From NCBI GenBank assembly GCA_046349315.1, contig JAXMCQ010000011.1, positions 1 through 64,000 on the forward strand: a DNA stretch of 64,000 bases. Direction: 5' to 3'. The stretch is from JAEUMG01 sp046349315 (GTDB lineage: Bacteria; Pseudomonadota; Alphaproteobacteria; Rhizobiales; Aestuariivirgaceae). Of this stretch, positions 51,448-60,500 are shown one piece after another. How positions within the stretch are numbered: the first letter of the stretch is position 1; every line of letters begins with the position of its first letter. Both the position numbers and the translations under genes were made by a program. The notes beneath the pieces were generated by a model. That model was not told the DNA's origin. It searched no databases and saw only the letters and a program-made list of their open reading frames with translations.

Positions 51448-51705
51448 TCATGCCATTGCCGTCATCGGATCGATGATGGTGCGCACTTCCGTAACCTTGT
51501 TCGCGGGAAAACCGCTCAGACGGGCGTGCTCCTGTACCGCCGCTTCGTCTTCAGCGAGGTAAATGCAGAAGGTTTTGTCATCCACGACGTATGAATGCTC
51601 CCACTGCACCTTTCCGGGCAGCTTGGCCAGGGCACCGTTGGACGTTGCCGCGGCATCCCTGAGCTGCGCACGATTAAGGCCGCCGACGCCCGGCAGGTTA
51701 CGTTC
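51448..51705 (-). pseudogene. DUF4242-like protein, 5' end missing
   Basis: The minus strand encodes ERNLPGVGGLNRAQLRDAA, then VQWEHSYVVDDKTFCIYLAEDEAAVQEHARLSGFPANKVTEVRTIID and a stop at 51448, matching DUF4242 proteins. The usual start (a few residues before ERNLPG) is absent: upstream of 51705 the frame meets a TAG, and the DNA becomes a serine recombinase fragment on the other strand. About seven codons and the promoter are lost, so it is probably not expressed. Confidence 0.72.
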
Positions 51706-52041
51706 ACTGTGAAGCTAGTGCCGGCTGCCGAGATCGAAAGTGCGGTGATCGAACAGGTTCGTGGCTTGCTGCGGTCACCGGAAATCATCGTCCGCACATG
51801 GGGCGCAGCTTGGCAATGCCTAGATGGTCTCAGCGAACCCGATGTGCGCGAAGCGTTGCACCGGCTTGACCCTCTCTGGGGCGAGTTGTTCCCGGCCGAG
51901 CAGACGCGGGTCGTGCAGTTGCTGGTCGAGCAGGTCGATATTGCCCTGGATGGTACCGACATCCGAATGCGAGCCGAGGGCTTGACCAAGGTGGTGGCCG
52001 ACCTCAGCACGATCAAGCCAGAAGCCCGGAAGGCCGCGTGA
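51706..52041 (+). pseudogene. Serine recombinase, C-terminal fragment
   Basis: A 111-residue 3' remnant of a large serine recombinase (resolvase/invertase superfamily). It reads TVKLVPAAEIESAVIEQVRGLL, then DPLWGELFPAEQTRVVQLLVEQVDIALDG and the C-terminus. The catalytic N-terminal resolvase domain is missing, cut at about 51706 where the sequence joins the DUF4242 fragment. The frame is open slightly further upstream only by chance. Its stop overlaps the next gene by one base, the normal arrangement for this element type. Confidence 0.75.
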
Positions 52042-52454
52042 TGACCAAGCCCAAGGTGAGCGACGATGGGCGCACCGTCACGGTGAGGGTGCCGATTTCG
52101 ATCAGAGGGCGGGGCGGGCGAAGGCTCGTGTTCGCTCCCGACGGCAGCGACATATCTGCGGCACCCGTTACCCGGCACGTCGACCACGCCATGGTCAAGG
52201 CGATCGCACGGGCGTTCCGCTGGCGCGACATGTTGGAGAGCTGCGAGTGTTGCACCATTCGCGAGATCGCTAATGCCGAGAAAATCAATGAGTCCTACGT
52301 CGGCCGGGTCCTGCGCCTGACACAGCTCGCGCCGGACATCGTCGAGGCGATTCTCGATGGGCGCCAATCGGTAGGATTTCAACTGGAGGGGCTGATGAAG
52401 ACGTTTCCGGTGGGATGGCGGGAGCAACGAGATGGCTTCGGGCTCATGATCTGA
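52041..52454 (+). CDS. HTH-containing recombinase-associated protein
   Basis: A 137-residue protein that typically follows this kind of serine recombinase in Hyphomicrobiales. It has ISIRGRGGRRLVFAPDGSDI at the N-terminus and a KorB/ParB-like helix-turn-helix: CTIREIANAEKINESYVGRVLRLTQLAPDIVEAILDGRQ. It probably binds DNA. Its partner is now broken, so it may be a silent leftover. The likely start is the ATG at 52041 overlapping the recombinase stop. Confidence 0.7.
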   Translation: MTKPKVSDDGRTVTVRVPISIRGRGGRRLVFAPDGSDISAAPVTRHVDHAMVKAIARAFRWRDMLESCECCTIREIANAEKINESYVGRVLRLTQLAPDIVEAILDGRQSVGFQLEGLMKTFPVGWREQRDGFGLMI

Positions 52455-52497
52455 AGGGCCCAGGTACAAATCCTGTTCCGAGAACCGAGATACTGAA

Positions 52498-53796
52498 TGT
52501 ACGACCCGGAGACATGGGTAACAGTTTGTACCTAAGACATGGGTGACAACCTTGTGCCGAACGGGTTGTCGATTGGTTGCAAGGTCCTCTGTTCCAGGTC
52601 GATATATCCCAAATCATAGTGCATGAAGCTAACGAGCCAAATGGCGTCGTCGACTTCCTTGATGCCGAGCCTCTGACCGGCCATGACGGTGGAGATGTTG
52701 ATCTTCTTCCTGTGCATGCAGATTCGTCCGCAGGCGGTGACGAGAGCGTCGCGATCATGGAAGGGGTTGGCCACTTCCGGCAGGCCCTCATAGGCTCTTG
52801 AGGAGGGCGTGTAGAGTTCGGCCGGCGCCTTCATATCGAGCGCTTCGTGCGGTCTTTCCTCATTGAACTCGTTGACGAAAGCCTCGAAGCTGGCCTGCTG
52901 TTGCAGGATGTTCATGCCGGGCGGGCGGGTCGTTTCCGTCTTCAGCGTCAGATGCATGCGCTCGTGACGGCCGTTCTGCTGGGGGTGACCGGGCCTGATG
53001 CGCTCGATGGCGATGCCGAGCCTGAGCCAGAAGACCGACAGCCTGGAGAGATTGTAGAGGCCGTTGGGCGAAGCGAAGGGCAGGCCATTGTCGGAGCGAA
53101 TGGCGCGCGGCAAGCCGCGTTCCCTGAACAGGCGGATGAAGGCCCCGATGACCGGGCCTTCCTTCGTCGATTCGAGCGCTTCGCAGGCGAGCACGTAGCG
53201 CGAGGCCTGGTCGGTGACCGTCAGGGGGTAACAGTAACGGCCGTCGCCGAGCCGGAACTCGCCTTTGAAGTCCGTGCACCACAACGTGTTGGGCGCCGCC
53301 GCCTGTGACAGTTGCGTGCCCTCGGCCTTGCAGCGCCGCCGCTGCCGGGCGCGCTGGACAAGGCCGTGACGGTCGAGAACCGCATGTACCGTGCTCTTCG
53401 AGAGTATGCGGACATCACCGGCGAGCTTCCTGATCAGGAGTTCCCTTAGCTTCCTGGCACCCCAGTGCGGTTTGTCTTTCTTGGATGCCACAATCAGCCG
53501 CTCGATCGGGTCCGGCAGCTGGTTGGCGTAGCGCACTGGCCGTCGCGAGCGGTCGGTCAGCGCCTCGAGGCCTTCATCCTTGTAGCGGCCGAAGATCTTA
53601 TAGCCAGTCTTGCGCGATATCCCGAACTCCCGGCACACATCGCTCATGCCTTCTCCGTCGAGAAGGCGGGCAACAAAACGAAGACGTTCTTCCATCACCG
53701 AACACTCTCTCCACGGCATCAACACCTCCGGCCAAAAGACCAAAAGTGTTACCCATGTGTCCGGTACAAAACGTCACCTATGTCTCGGGTCGCTCA
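52498..53796. mobile_element. IS481-family insertion sequence, apparently complete
   Basis: The element of about 1.3 kb contains one transposase gene on the minus strand. The left end begins TGTACGACCCGGAGACATGG and the right end (reverse complement) begins TGAGCGACCCGAGACATAGG, imperfect inverted repeats starting with TG. Further copies of the ACATGGGT(A/G)AC motif lie just inside both ends. A GAA flanks each side and could be a short target duplication, which is weak evidence. Confidence 0.75.
52532..53719 (-). CDS. IS481-family transposase
   Basis: A 395-residue DDE transposase. The N-terminal HTH region is MEERLRFVARLLDGEGMSDVCREFGISRKTGYKIF. The catalytic triad of the integrase-core domain is in LWCTDFKGEF (D), IRSDNGLPFAS (D) and QNGRHERMHLTLK (E). 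The frame is intact from end to end. I start at MPWRECSV (53719); another in-frame ATG at 53743 is inside the right-end region. Confidence 0.88.
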   Translation of the reverse strand: MPWRECSVMEERLRFVARLLDGEGMSDVCREFGISRKTGYKIFGRYKDEGLEALTDRSRRPVRYANQLPDPIERLIVASKKDKPHWGARKLRELLIRKLAGDVRILSKSTVHAVLDRHGLVQRARQRRRCKAEGTQLSQAAAPNTLWCTDFKGEFRLGDGRYCYPLTVTDQASRYVLACEALESTKEGPVIGAFIRLFRERGLPRAIRSDNGLPFASPNGLYNLSRLSVFWLRLGIAIERIRPGHPQQNGRHERMHLTLKTETTRPPGMNILQQQASFEAFVNEFNEERPHEALDMKAPAELYTPSSRAYEGLPEVANPFHDRDALVTACGRICMHRKKINISTVMAGQRLGIKEVDDAIWLVSFMHYDLGYIDLEQRTLQPIDNPFGTRLSPMS

Positions 53797-53916
53797 GAAG
53801 CTACTCCAAAAGCTTATGCAAAGCCCGTTTGGCTTTCGCCAGCGGCGACCGATTTGATTGTGTACCCACTGTGTCCGTATTTCGCAGCTGATCCCGGACA
53901 CGCTGGGCCAAAGAGA
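53797..53916. other. Short gap with insertion-end-like sequence
   Basis: This 120-base gap between the IS and the Crp/Fnr gene has a GTACCCACTGTGTCCG run at about 53862. It resembles the internal end motifs of the neighbouring IS481 element and may be a decayed second insertion end. No gene is visible. Confidence 0.35.
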
Positions 53917-54630
53917 TCAGAATTTCAGAGATCTGCCGTCGTCCGGACCATCGATGAGAAAATCGGGCATGCATTCCGTTTTCAAGCGATCTACGTCGAG
54001 AATTGCGATAGTTTGGCCATCTACCCTTATGCCGAACTTCTCTAGGCTCGACAGGGCACGGGAAAATGATTCACGCTTCATGCCCAGTTCGGATGCAATT
54101 AGATTCTTCTCATAGGGGAGAACGACATGGTCCCGCGTACCCTGGCGTTCGGCCAACGCCAGAATGTAGCAACCGGCACGCTGGGTCGAAGATCTTAGTT
54201 TGAGGTTTTTTATCTGCCGCACCATCCGGCGAAACTGATGCGCGAGACTTGCAATAATCGCTTGCGCTAAATGAGGATCGGCCAGAACCGCAGCGCGGAA
54301 GACATCGGCTTGAATTAAAACAAAGCGCGATGCTTCGGGCACGCGGGCCTGCATGAGATACGGGGCTCCGCTCATTACGGCGGCTGGGATGACGAATTCG
54401 GGCTGGCGAACGACCTCGATAAGGACCTCGCGCTCATCAATCGACCGGCCGAACAGTTGCACCGATCCTGAGATGACGATGATCTGAAAGTTCGGCACCA
54501 TGCCTTGCTCGAACAAGACTGCCCCGGCCGACAGGCTATGGGTCATCGTCGATCGCAGCAAACTAGCTCGGGTTGATTCCGAAAGCGGACGAAAAAGGGG
54601 CAAGTCTGCCGGCATCTCCTCGTCGTTCAT
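53917..54630 (-). CDS. Crp/Fnr family regulator (DNR/NarR-like)
   Basis: A 237-residue regulator. A cyclic-nucleotide-like beta-barrel (residues 10-120) is followed by a dimer helix and a C-terminal HTH with LPYEKNLIASELGMKRESFSRALSSLEKFGI. The E-x2-S-R pattern in KRESFSRALSSL matches the FNR recognition helix, which reads TTGAT half-sites. The N-terminal [4Fe-4S] cysteines of FNR are missing, so it is closer to DNR/NarR/NnrR-type proteins that may respond to nitric oxide, nitrite or another signal. It is divergent from narK and faces two FNR-type boxes. It probably controls the nar operon. Confidence 0.87.
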   Translation of the reverse strand: MNDEEMPADLPLFRPLSESTRASLLRSTMTHSLSAGAVLFEQGMVPNFQIIVISGSVQLFGRSIDEREVLIEVVRQPEFVIPAAVMSGAPYLMQARVPEASRFVLIQADVFRAAVLADPHLAQAIIASLAHQFRRMVRQIKNLKLRSSTQRAGCYILALAERQGTRDHVVLPYEKNLIASELGMKRESFSRALSSLEKFGIRVDGQTIAILDVDRLKTECMPDFLIDGPDDGRSLKF

Positions 54631-54677
54631 GTGAACGGTCTATCCTATAGCTGGCCGGATGGTCACCTCAATTATTA

Positions 54678-54691
54678 TTGATAATTATCAC
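54678..54691 (-). promoter_or_regulatory. FNR-type box, probably for the regulator gene
   Basis: TTGATAATTATCAC matches TTGAT-N4-ATCAA with one mismatch in the last base. Its centre lies about 54 bases upstream of the regulator start, so autoregulation is likely. Confidence 0.55.
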
Positions 54692-54699
54692 GTCCTGCG

Positions 54700-54713
54700 T
54701 TGATCTAGATCAA
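54700..54713 (+). promoter_or_regulatory. Perfect FNR/DNR box upstream of narK
   Basis: TTGATCTAGATCAA is a full match to TTGAT-N4-ATCAA and a perfect palindrome. Its centre is about 90 bases upstream of the narK start. It is the expected activator site for low-oxygen control of narK-narGHJI. Confidence 0.85.
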
Positions 54714-54796
54714 TTCTGGAATTCGCAAAGTCTGCCATTTTTGACATCGGTCGGGCCCAAAAGGGGTTCGTCCTTCGATGTCAGGGGCAGTCGACA

Positions 54797-57538
54797 ATGA
54801 AGACGAAGGTCCATCCGAAATCCGGTGAGATGCTGGGTTTGAGCACCGTCGCATTCACCGTGTGCTTTGCCGTTTGGACGATTTTCGCGATCATCGGCAT
54901 CAGAATTCGCGACGACCTTGGCCTCACCGAAACTCAATTCGGGCTTCTCGTCGGCACGCCGATCCTGACCGGATCGCTGATCAGAGTCGCGCTTGGAATC
55001 TGGACGGATCTGTATGGCGGCCGGGTCGTCTTTACCGCCACGATGCTCGCCGCGGCACTTGCGACATTCCTGCTAACCTATGCCCACACCTATCCGGAAA
55101 TGCTTGTGGCAGCCCTTGGTGTCGGAATCGCGGGCGGCTCGTTTGCGGTCGGCGTGGCCTACGTCTCGCGCTGGTATCCGGCTGAAAAACAAGGGACGGC
55201 GCTGGGCATATTCGGCGCCGGCAATGTCGGCGCCGCGGTCACCAAATTTATCGCGCCGTTTGTGCTCGTGGCCTATGGCTGGCACATGGTCGCCCAGGTT
55301 TGGGCGGCAGCGCTGGTCGTCATGGCTGTCATCTTCTGGTTCATGGCCGATGATGATCCGGTCCTCGTCGAACGGCGGCGCACCGGCATAAAACCCAAGC
55401 CCGCTTGGCTGGAACTCGAACCGCTCAGAAACGTCCAGGTCTGGCGCTTTTCCCTCTATTACTTCTTCGTCTTCGGAGCCTTTGTCGCTCTCGCGCTGTG
55501 GCTGCCGCAATATCTCATCAATGTCTATGGCCTCGACATCAGATCGGCCGGGATGATTGCGGCGTTCTTCTCCGTGCCCGCCAGCATTTTCCGCGCATAT
55601 GGGGGGCATCTATCTGACACCTATGGAGCGCGCCGGGTACTCTATTGGACATTCCTGGTCGCCGTCGCGACGACCTTCATTCTCTCCTATCCGCCCACTG
55701 ACTATGTGGTTCACACCACGAAGGGGCCGGTTGCCTTCCATATGGAAATGGGCGTCGTCGGTTTTACCGTGACGGTCTTTGTTCTCGGCTTCTTCATGGC
55801 CCTCGGCAAGGCGGCAGTCTACAAACACATCCCCGCATATTACCCGAGCCATGTCGGTTCTGTCGGCGGTCTCGTTGGCATGATCGGGGGTCTCGGAGGC
55901 TTCGTACTGCCTATCCTCTTTGGCGTCCTCCTTGATCTCACCGGCCTGTGGACGAGTTGCTTCATGGCGCTTTTCGTCCTCGTCTCGGGTGCGCTGGTCT
56001 GGATGCATGTGGCCATCCGGCAGATGGAGCGCGAAGTGAGTGGCGAAGCCCTCGCCAAGCTGCCGCCATTCCCCGAAATGCAGGGCATGCCCAGGCCCGC
56101 GGCTGTTCCGCGTTCGGAGCGAGCAGTTTTGACCGATTGGCGGCCGGAGGATCCAAGCTTCTGGACGAGCAAGGGTCGCCAGATTGCCAAGCGCAATCTG
56201 TGGCTTTCGATTCCGGCGCTGCTGCTGTCCTTCGCAGTCTGGCAGGTGTGGTCGGTAGTTGTGGCGAAGCTGCCACTAGTAGGGTTTACGTTCACTACCG
56301 ATGAGCTCTTCTGGCTCGCCGCACTGCCGGGTTTGTCGGGCGCGACACTGCGAATTTTTTATTCCTTCATGGTGCCGATCTTTGGCGGCAGGCTTTGGAC
56401 AACGCTCACGACCTGGTCGCTGATCATTCCAGCACTTGGCATTGGCTATGCGGTTCAGAACCCCGACACCCCCTATGTCGTGCTGCTAATTCTGGCACTT
56501 CTCTGTGGATTTGGTGGCGGCAACTTCGCATCATCCATGGCGAACATTTCCTTCTTTTTCCCGAAGGCGGAGAAGGGCAACGCCCTCGCGCTCAATGCCG
56601 GGCTGGGCAATCTCGGCGTGAGTGTCGTCCAGTTTATCGTGCCGCTCGCGATTACGGCGGGAATATTCGGCTGGCTCGGCGGTGATCCCGCAATGGTGAA
56701 AGGGCCGACGGGCGAGGCGCCGCTTTGGCTGCAGAACGCCGGCTTCATTTTCGTGCCATTCATTGCAATTTCCGCTTTTGCCTCATGGTTCGGCATGAAC
56801 GACATCGCTGCGGCCAGGGCATCATTCGCAGAGCAGTCAGTAATTTTCCAGCGTCGGCACAATTGGATCATGTGCTGGCTCTACACAGGCACCTTCGGTT
56901 CTTTCATCGGGTATTCGGCCGGCTTTCCGCTCCTCACCAAGACTCTATTTCCTGAAGTCAACGTCCTCCAATTCGCCTTTCTGGGGCCGCTTGTGGGTGC
57001 GCTTGCCCGCTCCGGTACGGGCTGGCTTGCCGACAAATATGGCGGTGCCAGAGTTACCTTCTGGGTCTTTGTATTGATGATGGCCGGCGTTGCAGGAGTC
57101 TTGTGGTTCATAGCCACAAAGGACCAGCCGGGAGCCTTCTGGGGCTTCTTCGCGGCGTTCCTGGTGTTGTTCTTCGCAACCGGTGTCGGCAATGCATCGA
57201 CCTTCCAGATGATCCCGGCAATCATGGCCAAGGAAATGGTGCGCCTTATGCCGCAAGCCGATGCGGAGACGCGCCGTCGGCAGGCGGAAAAAGAGTCCGC
57301 CGCGATCACCGGCTTCACGTCCGCAATAGCCGCATTCGGTGCGTTCTTTATCCCCAAGAGCTATGGGAGTTCGATCGCGCTCACTGGCAGCCCATCAGCA
57401 GCACTCTGGGGCTTCCTCATTTTCTACGTGAGCTGCCTCGCCATTACATGGTTTGTCTACGCCCGTAAGGGCGGGCTTCTCCATGACGTTGAACGTGCCA
57501 AGCGCGGCACATCCGTCCACCCGGCAGCGGCCACGTAG
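54797..57538 (+). CDS. narK: NarK-type nitrate/nitrite transporter, two fused MFS domains
   Basis: A 913-residue inner-membrane protein made of two Major Facilitator domains in one chain. Domain 1 covers about residues 1-420 and domain 2 about 465-905, each with twelve hydrophobic segments and joined by a polar linker. Family motifs are FAIIGIRIRDDLGLTETQFGLL in domain 1 and VAKLPLVGFTFTTDELFWLAALPGL in domain 2, plus GNVGAAVTKF and LGNLGVSVVQF. Such NarK1-NarK2 fusions are known from Paracoccus: one half is thought to be a nitrate/proton symporter and the other a nitrate/nitrite antiporter. It is followed after 14 bases by narG. Confidence 0.93.
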   Translation: MKTKVHPKSGEMLGLSTVAFTVCFAVWTIFAIIGIRIRDDLGLTETQFGLLVGTPILTGSLIRVALGIWTDLYGGRVVFTATMLAAALATFLLTYAHTYPEMLVAALGVGIAGGSFAVGVAYVSRWYPAEKQGTALGIFGAGNVGAAVTKFIAPFVLVAYGWHMVAQVWAAALVVMAVIFWFMADDDPVLVERRRTGIKPKPAWLELEPLRNVQVWRFSLYYFFVFGAFVALALWLPQYLINVYGLDIRSAGMIAAFFSVPASIFRAYGGHLSDTYGARRVLYWTFLVAVATTFILSYPPTDYVVHTTKGPVAFHMEMGVVGFTVTVFVLGFFMALGKAAVYKHIPAYYPSHVGSVGGLVGMIGGLGGFVLPILFGVLLDLTGLWTSCFMALFVLVSGALVWMHVAIRQMEREVSGEALAKLPPFPEMQGMPRPAAVPRSERAVLTDWRPEDPSFWTSKGRQIAKRNLWLSIPALLLSFAVWQVWSVVVAKLPLVGFTFTTDELFWLAALPGLSGATLRIFYSFMVPIFGGRLWTTLTTWSLIIPALGIGYAVQNPDTPYVVLLILALLCGFGGGNFASSMANISFFFPKAEKGNALALNAGLGNLGVSVVQFIVPLAITAGIFGWLGGDPAMVKGPTGEAPLWLQNAGFIFVPFIAISAFASWFGMNDIAAARASFAEQSVIFQRRHNWIMCWLYTGTFGSFIGYSAGFPLLTKTLFPEVNVLQFAFLGPLVGALARSGTGWLADKYGGARVTFWVFVLMMAGVAGVLWFIATKDQPGAFWGFFAAFLVLFFATGVGNASTFQMIPAIMAKEMVRLMPQADAETRRRQAEKESAAITGFTSAIAAFGAFFIPKSYGSSIALTGSPSAALWGFLIFYVSCLAITWFVYARKGGLLHDVERAKRGTSVHPAAAT

Positions 57539-57552
57539 GAAGGGCAATATCG

Positions 57553-60500
57553 ATGTCGCAATTTCTTGACCGCCTAGCATTCTTCCGCAAGAACGTTGAT
57601 ACATTTTCTGACGGGCATGGCGTCGTCACAAACGAAGATCGCTCGTGGGAGGACGGATACCGCAAGCGCTGGCAACATGACAAAATCGTGCGCTCCACCC
57701 ACGGCGTCAACTGCACCGGCTCCTGCTCCTGGAAGATCTATGTCAAGGGCGGCATCGTCACTTGGGAGACACAACAAACCGATTACCCGCGCACCCGGCC
57801 CGATCTGCCCAATCACGAACCGCGCGGCTGCGCCCGCGGCGCGAGCTACAGCTGGTATCTCTATTCGGCCAATCGGGTGAAGTATCCGCTGGTTCGCTCG
57901 CGCCTATTGAGGCTCTGGCGCGAGGCGAGGGCGACGAAGACGCCTGTCGCCGCATGGAAATCGATCGCGGAAGACAAGGCGAAGCGCGCCTCCTATGTCG
58001 AGAAGCGTGGCCTGGGCGGCTTCGTGCGTGCCGAGTGGAATGAGGTCAACGAAATCATCGCGGCCGCCAACGCGTATACGGTGAAGACCTACGGACCTGA
58101 TCGAGTCTTCGGCTTTTCGCCGATCCCGGCGATGTCGATGGTGAGCTACGCCGCGGGCTCACGCTATCTCTCGTTGCTTGGCGGCGTGTGCATGTCGTTC
58201 TACGATTGGTATTGCGACCTGCCACCGGCCTCTCCGCAGACCTGGGGTGAACAAACTGACGTTCCCGAATCGGCAGATTGGTACAATTCCAGCTTCCTGA
58301 TCCTGTGGGGGTCGAATGTCCCACAGACACGCACGCCAGATGCTCATTTTTACACTGAGGTCCGTTACAAGGGCGCCAAGAGTGTTGTGATCTGTCCGGA
58401 CTACTCCGAGGCGTCGAAATTCGCAGACCTCTGGATTTCGCCCAAGCAAGGCACCGACGCCGCGCTCGGCATGGCGATGGGTCACGTCATCCTGCGCGAA
58501 TTTCATATCGACCGACAGGCCGAGTATTTCCGCGACTATGCCCGCCAATACACCGACATGCCGATGCTGGTGCGCCTGGCGAAACAGGGCGAGCACTATG
58601 TGCCGGATCGGTTCCTGCGGGCTTCGGATCTTGCGGGTGCGTGCGGCGAGGCAAACAATCCAGAATGGAAGACGCTCGCCTATGACGAGAACTCGGGAAC
58701 AATCGTGGTTCCACAAGGCTCGGTCGGCTTCCGTTGGGGCGAGAAGGGAAAGTGGAATCTTGAGGAGAAGACTTCGGACGGGCAGGAGACAAAGCTTCGC
58801 CTGTCCCTCGCGGAAGTGAAGGACGAGTTGCTCCCAATCGGCTTCCCCTATTACGGCAATCGCGAGCACGACCATTTCCTCGGGACGGACCATCCAAGCG
58901 TTCTGGTCCGCAATGTGCCAGTGAAGAAGCTGCAACTTGTTGACGGCGAAGCCATCGTGGCCTCGGTCTTCGATCTGTTTGTTGCAAACTACGGCGTCGA
59001 CAGAGGTTTCGGCGGCGAGCACCTCGCGACGAGTTACGATGAAATTGCGCCCTACACGCCTGCCTGGGCCGAGAAGATCAGTGGCGTACCACGCGACCAG
59101 ATCATTACGACGGCGCGTGAGTTCGCGCGGAACGCCGAAAAGACAAAGGGCCGCTCGATGGTCATCGTCGGCGCCGGCCTCAACCACTGGTACCACATGG
59201 ACATGAACTACCGCGGCATCATCAACATGCTGGTGATGTGCGGATGCGTCGGCCAGTCGGGCGGCGGCTGGTCGCACTATGTCGGCCAGGAGAAGCTGCG
59301 TCCGCAGACAGGCTGGTTACCGCTTGCCTTCGGTTTGGATTGGGCCCGCCCGCCGCGCCAGATGAACTCGACTTCTGCCTTCTACGCTCATACCGACCAG
59401 TGGCGCTACGAGACGCTCGATGTGTCGGAGATTCTCTCGCCGACCGCCCCGGCAGGGCCGTGGGATGGCGCGCTTATCGACTACAATGTGCGTGCCGAAC
59501 GGATGGGCTGGCTTCCTTCCGCACCGCAGCTCGAGACCAATCCTCTTGACATTGCAAAGCAAGCGACAGGGTCTGGCCTGGAGGCGAAGGACTATGTCGC
59601 CAAGGCCTTGAAGTCGGGCGAACTCAAGCTCTCGTGTGAGGATCCCGATAAAGCGGAGAACTGGCCGCGAAACCTCTTCGTTTGGCGCTCCAATCTGCTT
59701 GGCGCATCCGGCAAGGGCCATGAGTACTTTCTGAAGCATCTACTTGGCACCAAGCATGGCGTCATGGGAAAGAACCTTGGTGAAGATGGCCGCATCAAGC
59801 CAGCGGAAGTCGTCTGGCATGAGGAGGCGCCGGAAGGAAAACTCGACCTTCTGGTCACGCTCGACTTTCGCATGTCAACGACCTGCATGTATTCCGACAT
59901 CGTGCTGCCGACTGCCACGTGGTACGAGAAGAGCGACCTCAACACCTCCGACATGCATCCCTTCATCCACCCGCTCACCGCGGCGGTTGATCCTGTCTGG
60001 GGAGCGAAAAGCGACTGGGATATCTACAAAGGCATCGCTGAAGCGTTCTCGAGAGTCGCGCCGGAAGTGCTCGGTGTCGAAAAAGATGTTGTTCTAACGC
60101 CCATCATGCACGACACGGCGGGCGAAATCGCCCAGCCTTTCGACGTCAAAGACTGGAAACGCGGGGATATCGATCCCATTCCGGGAAAGACCATGCCGGC
60201 TGTCACCGTGGTCGAGCGTGACTACCCCAATCTCTACAAACGTTTCACCTCGCTTGGACCCTTGATGCAGAAGCTCGGCAATGGCGGCAAGGGCATGAGC
60301 TGGAATACGGAGCACGAGGTCGAGTTTCTGAAGAAGCTCAACGGCCAGGTTCTGGAGGAGGGCGTGAGCAAGGGCCTCGCCCGGATCGAAACCGACATCG
60401 ATGCCTGCGAAGTCATCCTTAGCTTGGCGCCGGAGACCAATGGTGAAGTCGCGGTCAAGGCTTGGGCATCGCTTGGCGGCTTTACAGGGCGTGAACACAC

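Noticed and set aside
51595..51705. An extended N-terminus for the serine recombinase fragment
   Set aside because: These codons are antisense to the DUF4242 fragment and show no recombinase similarity.
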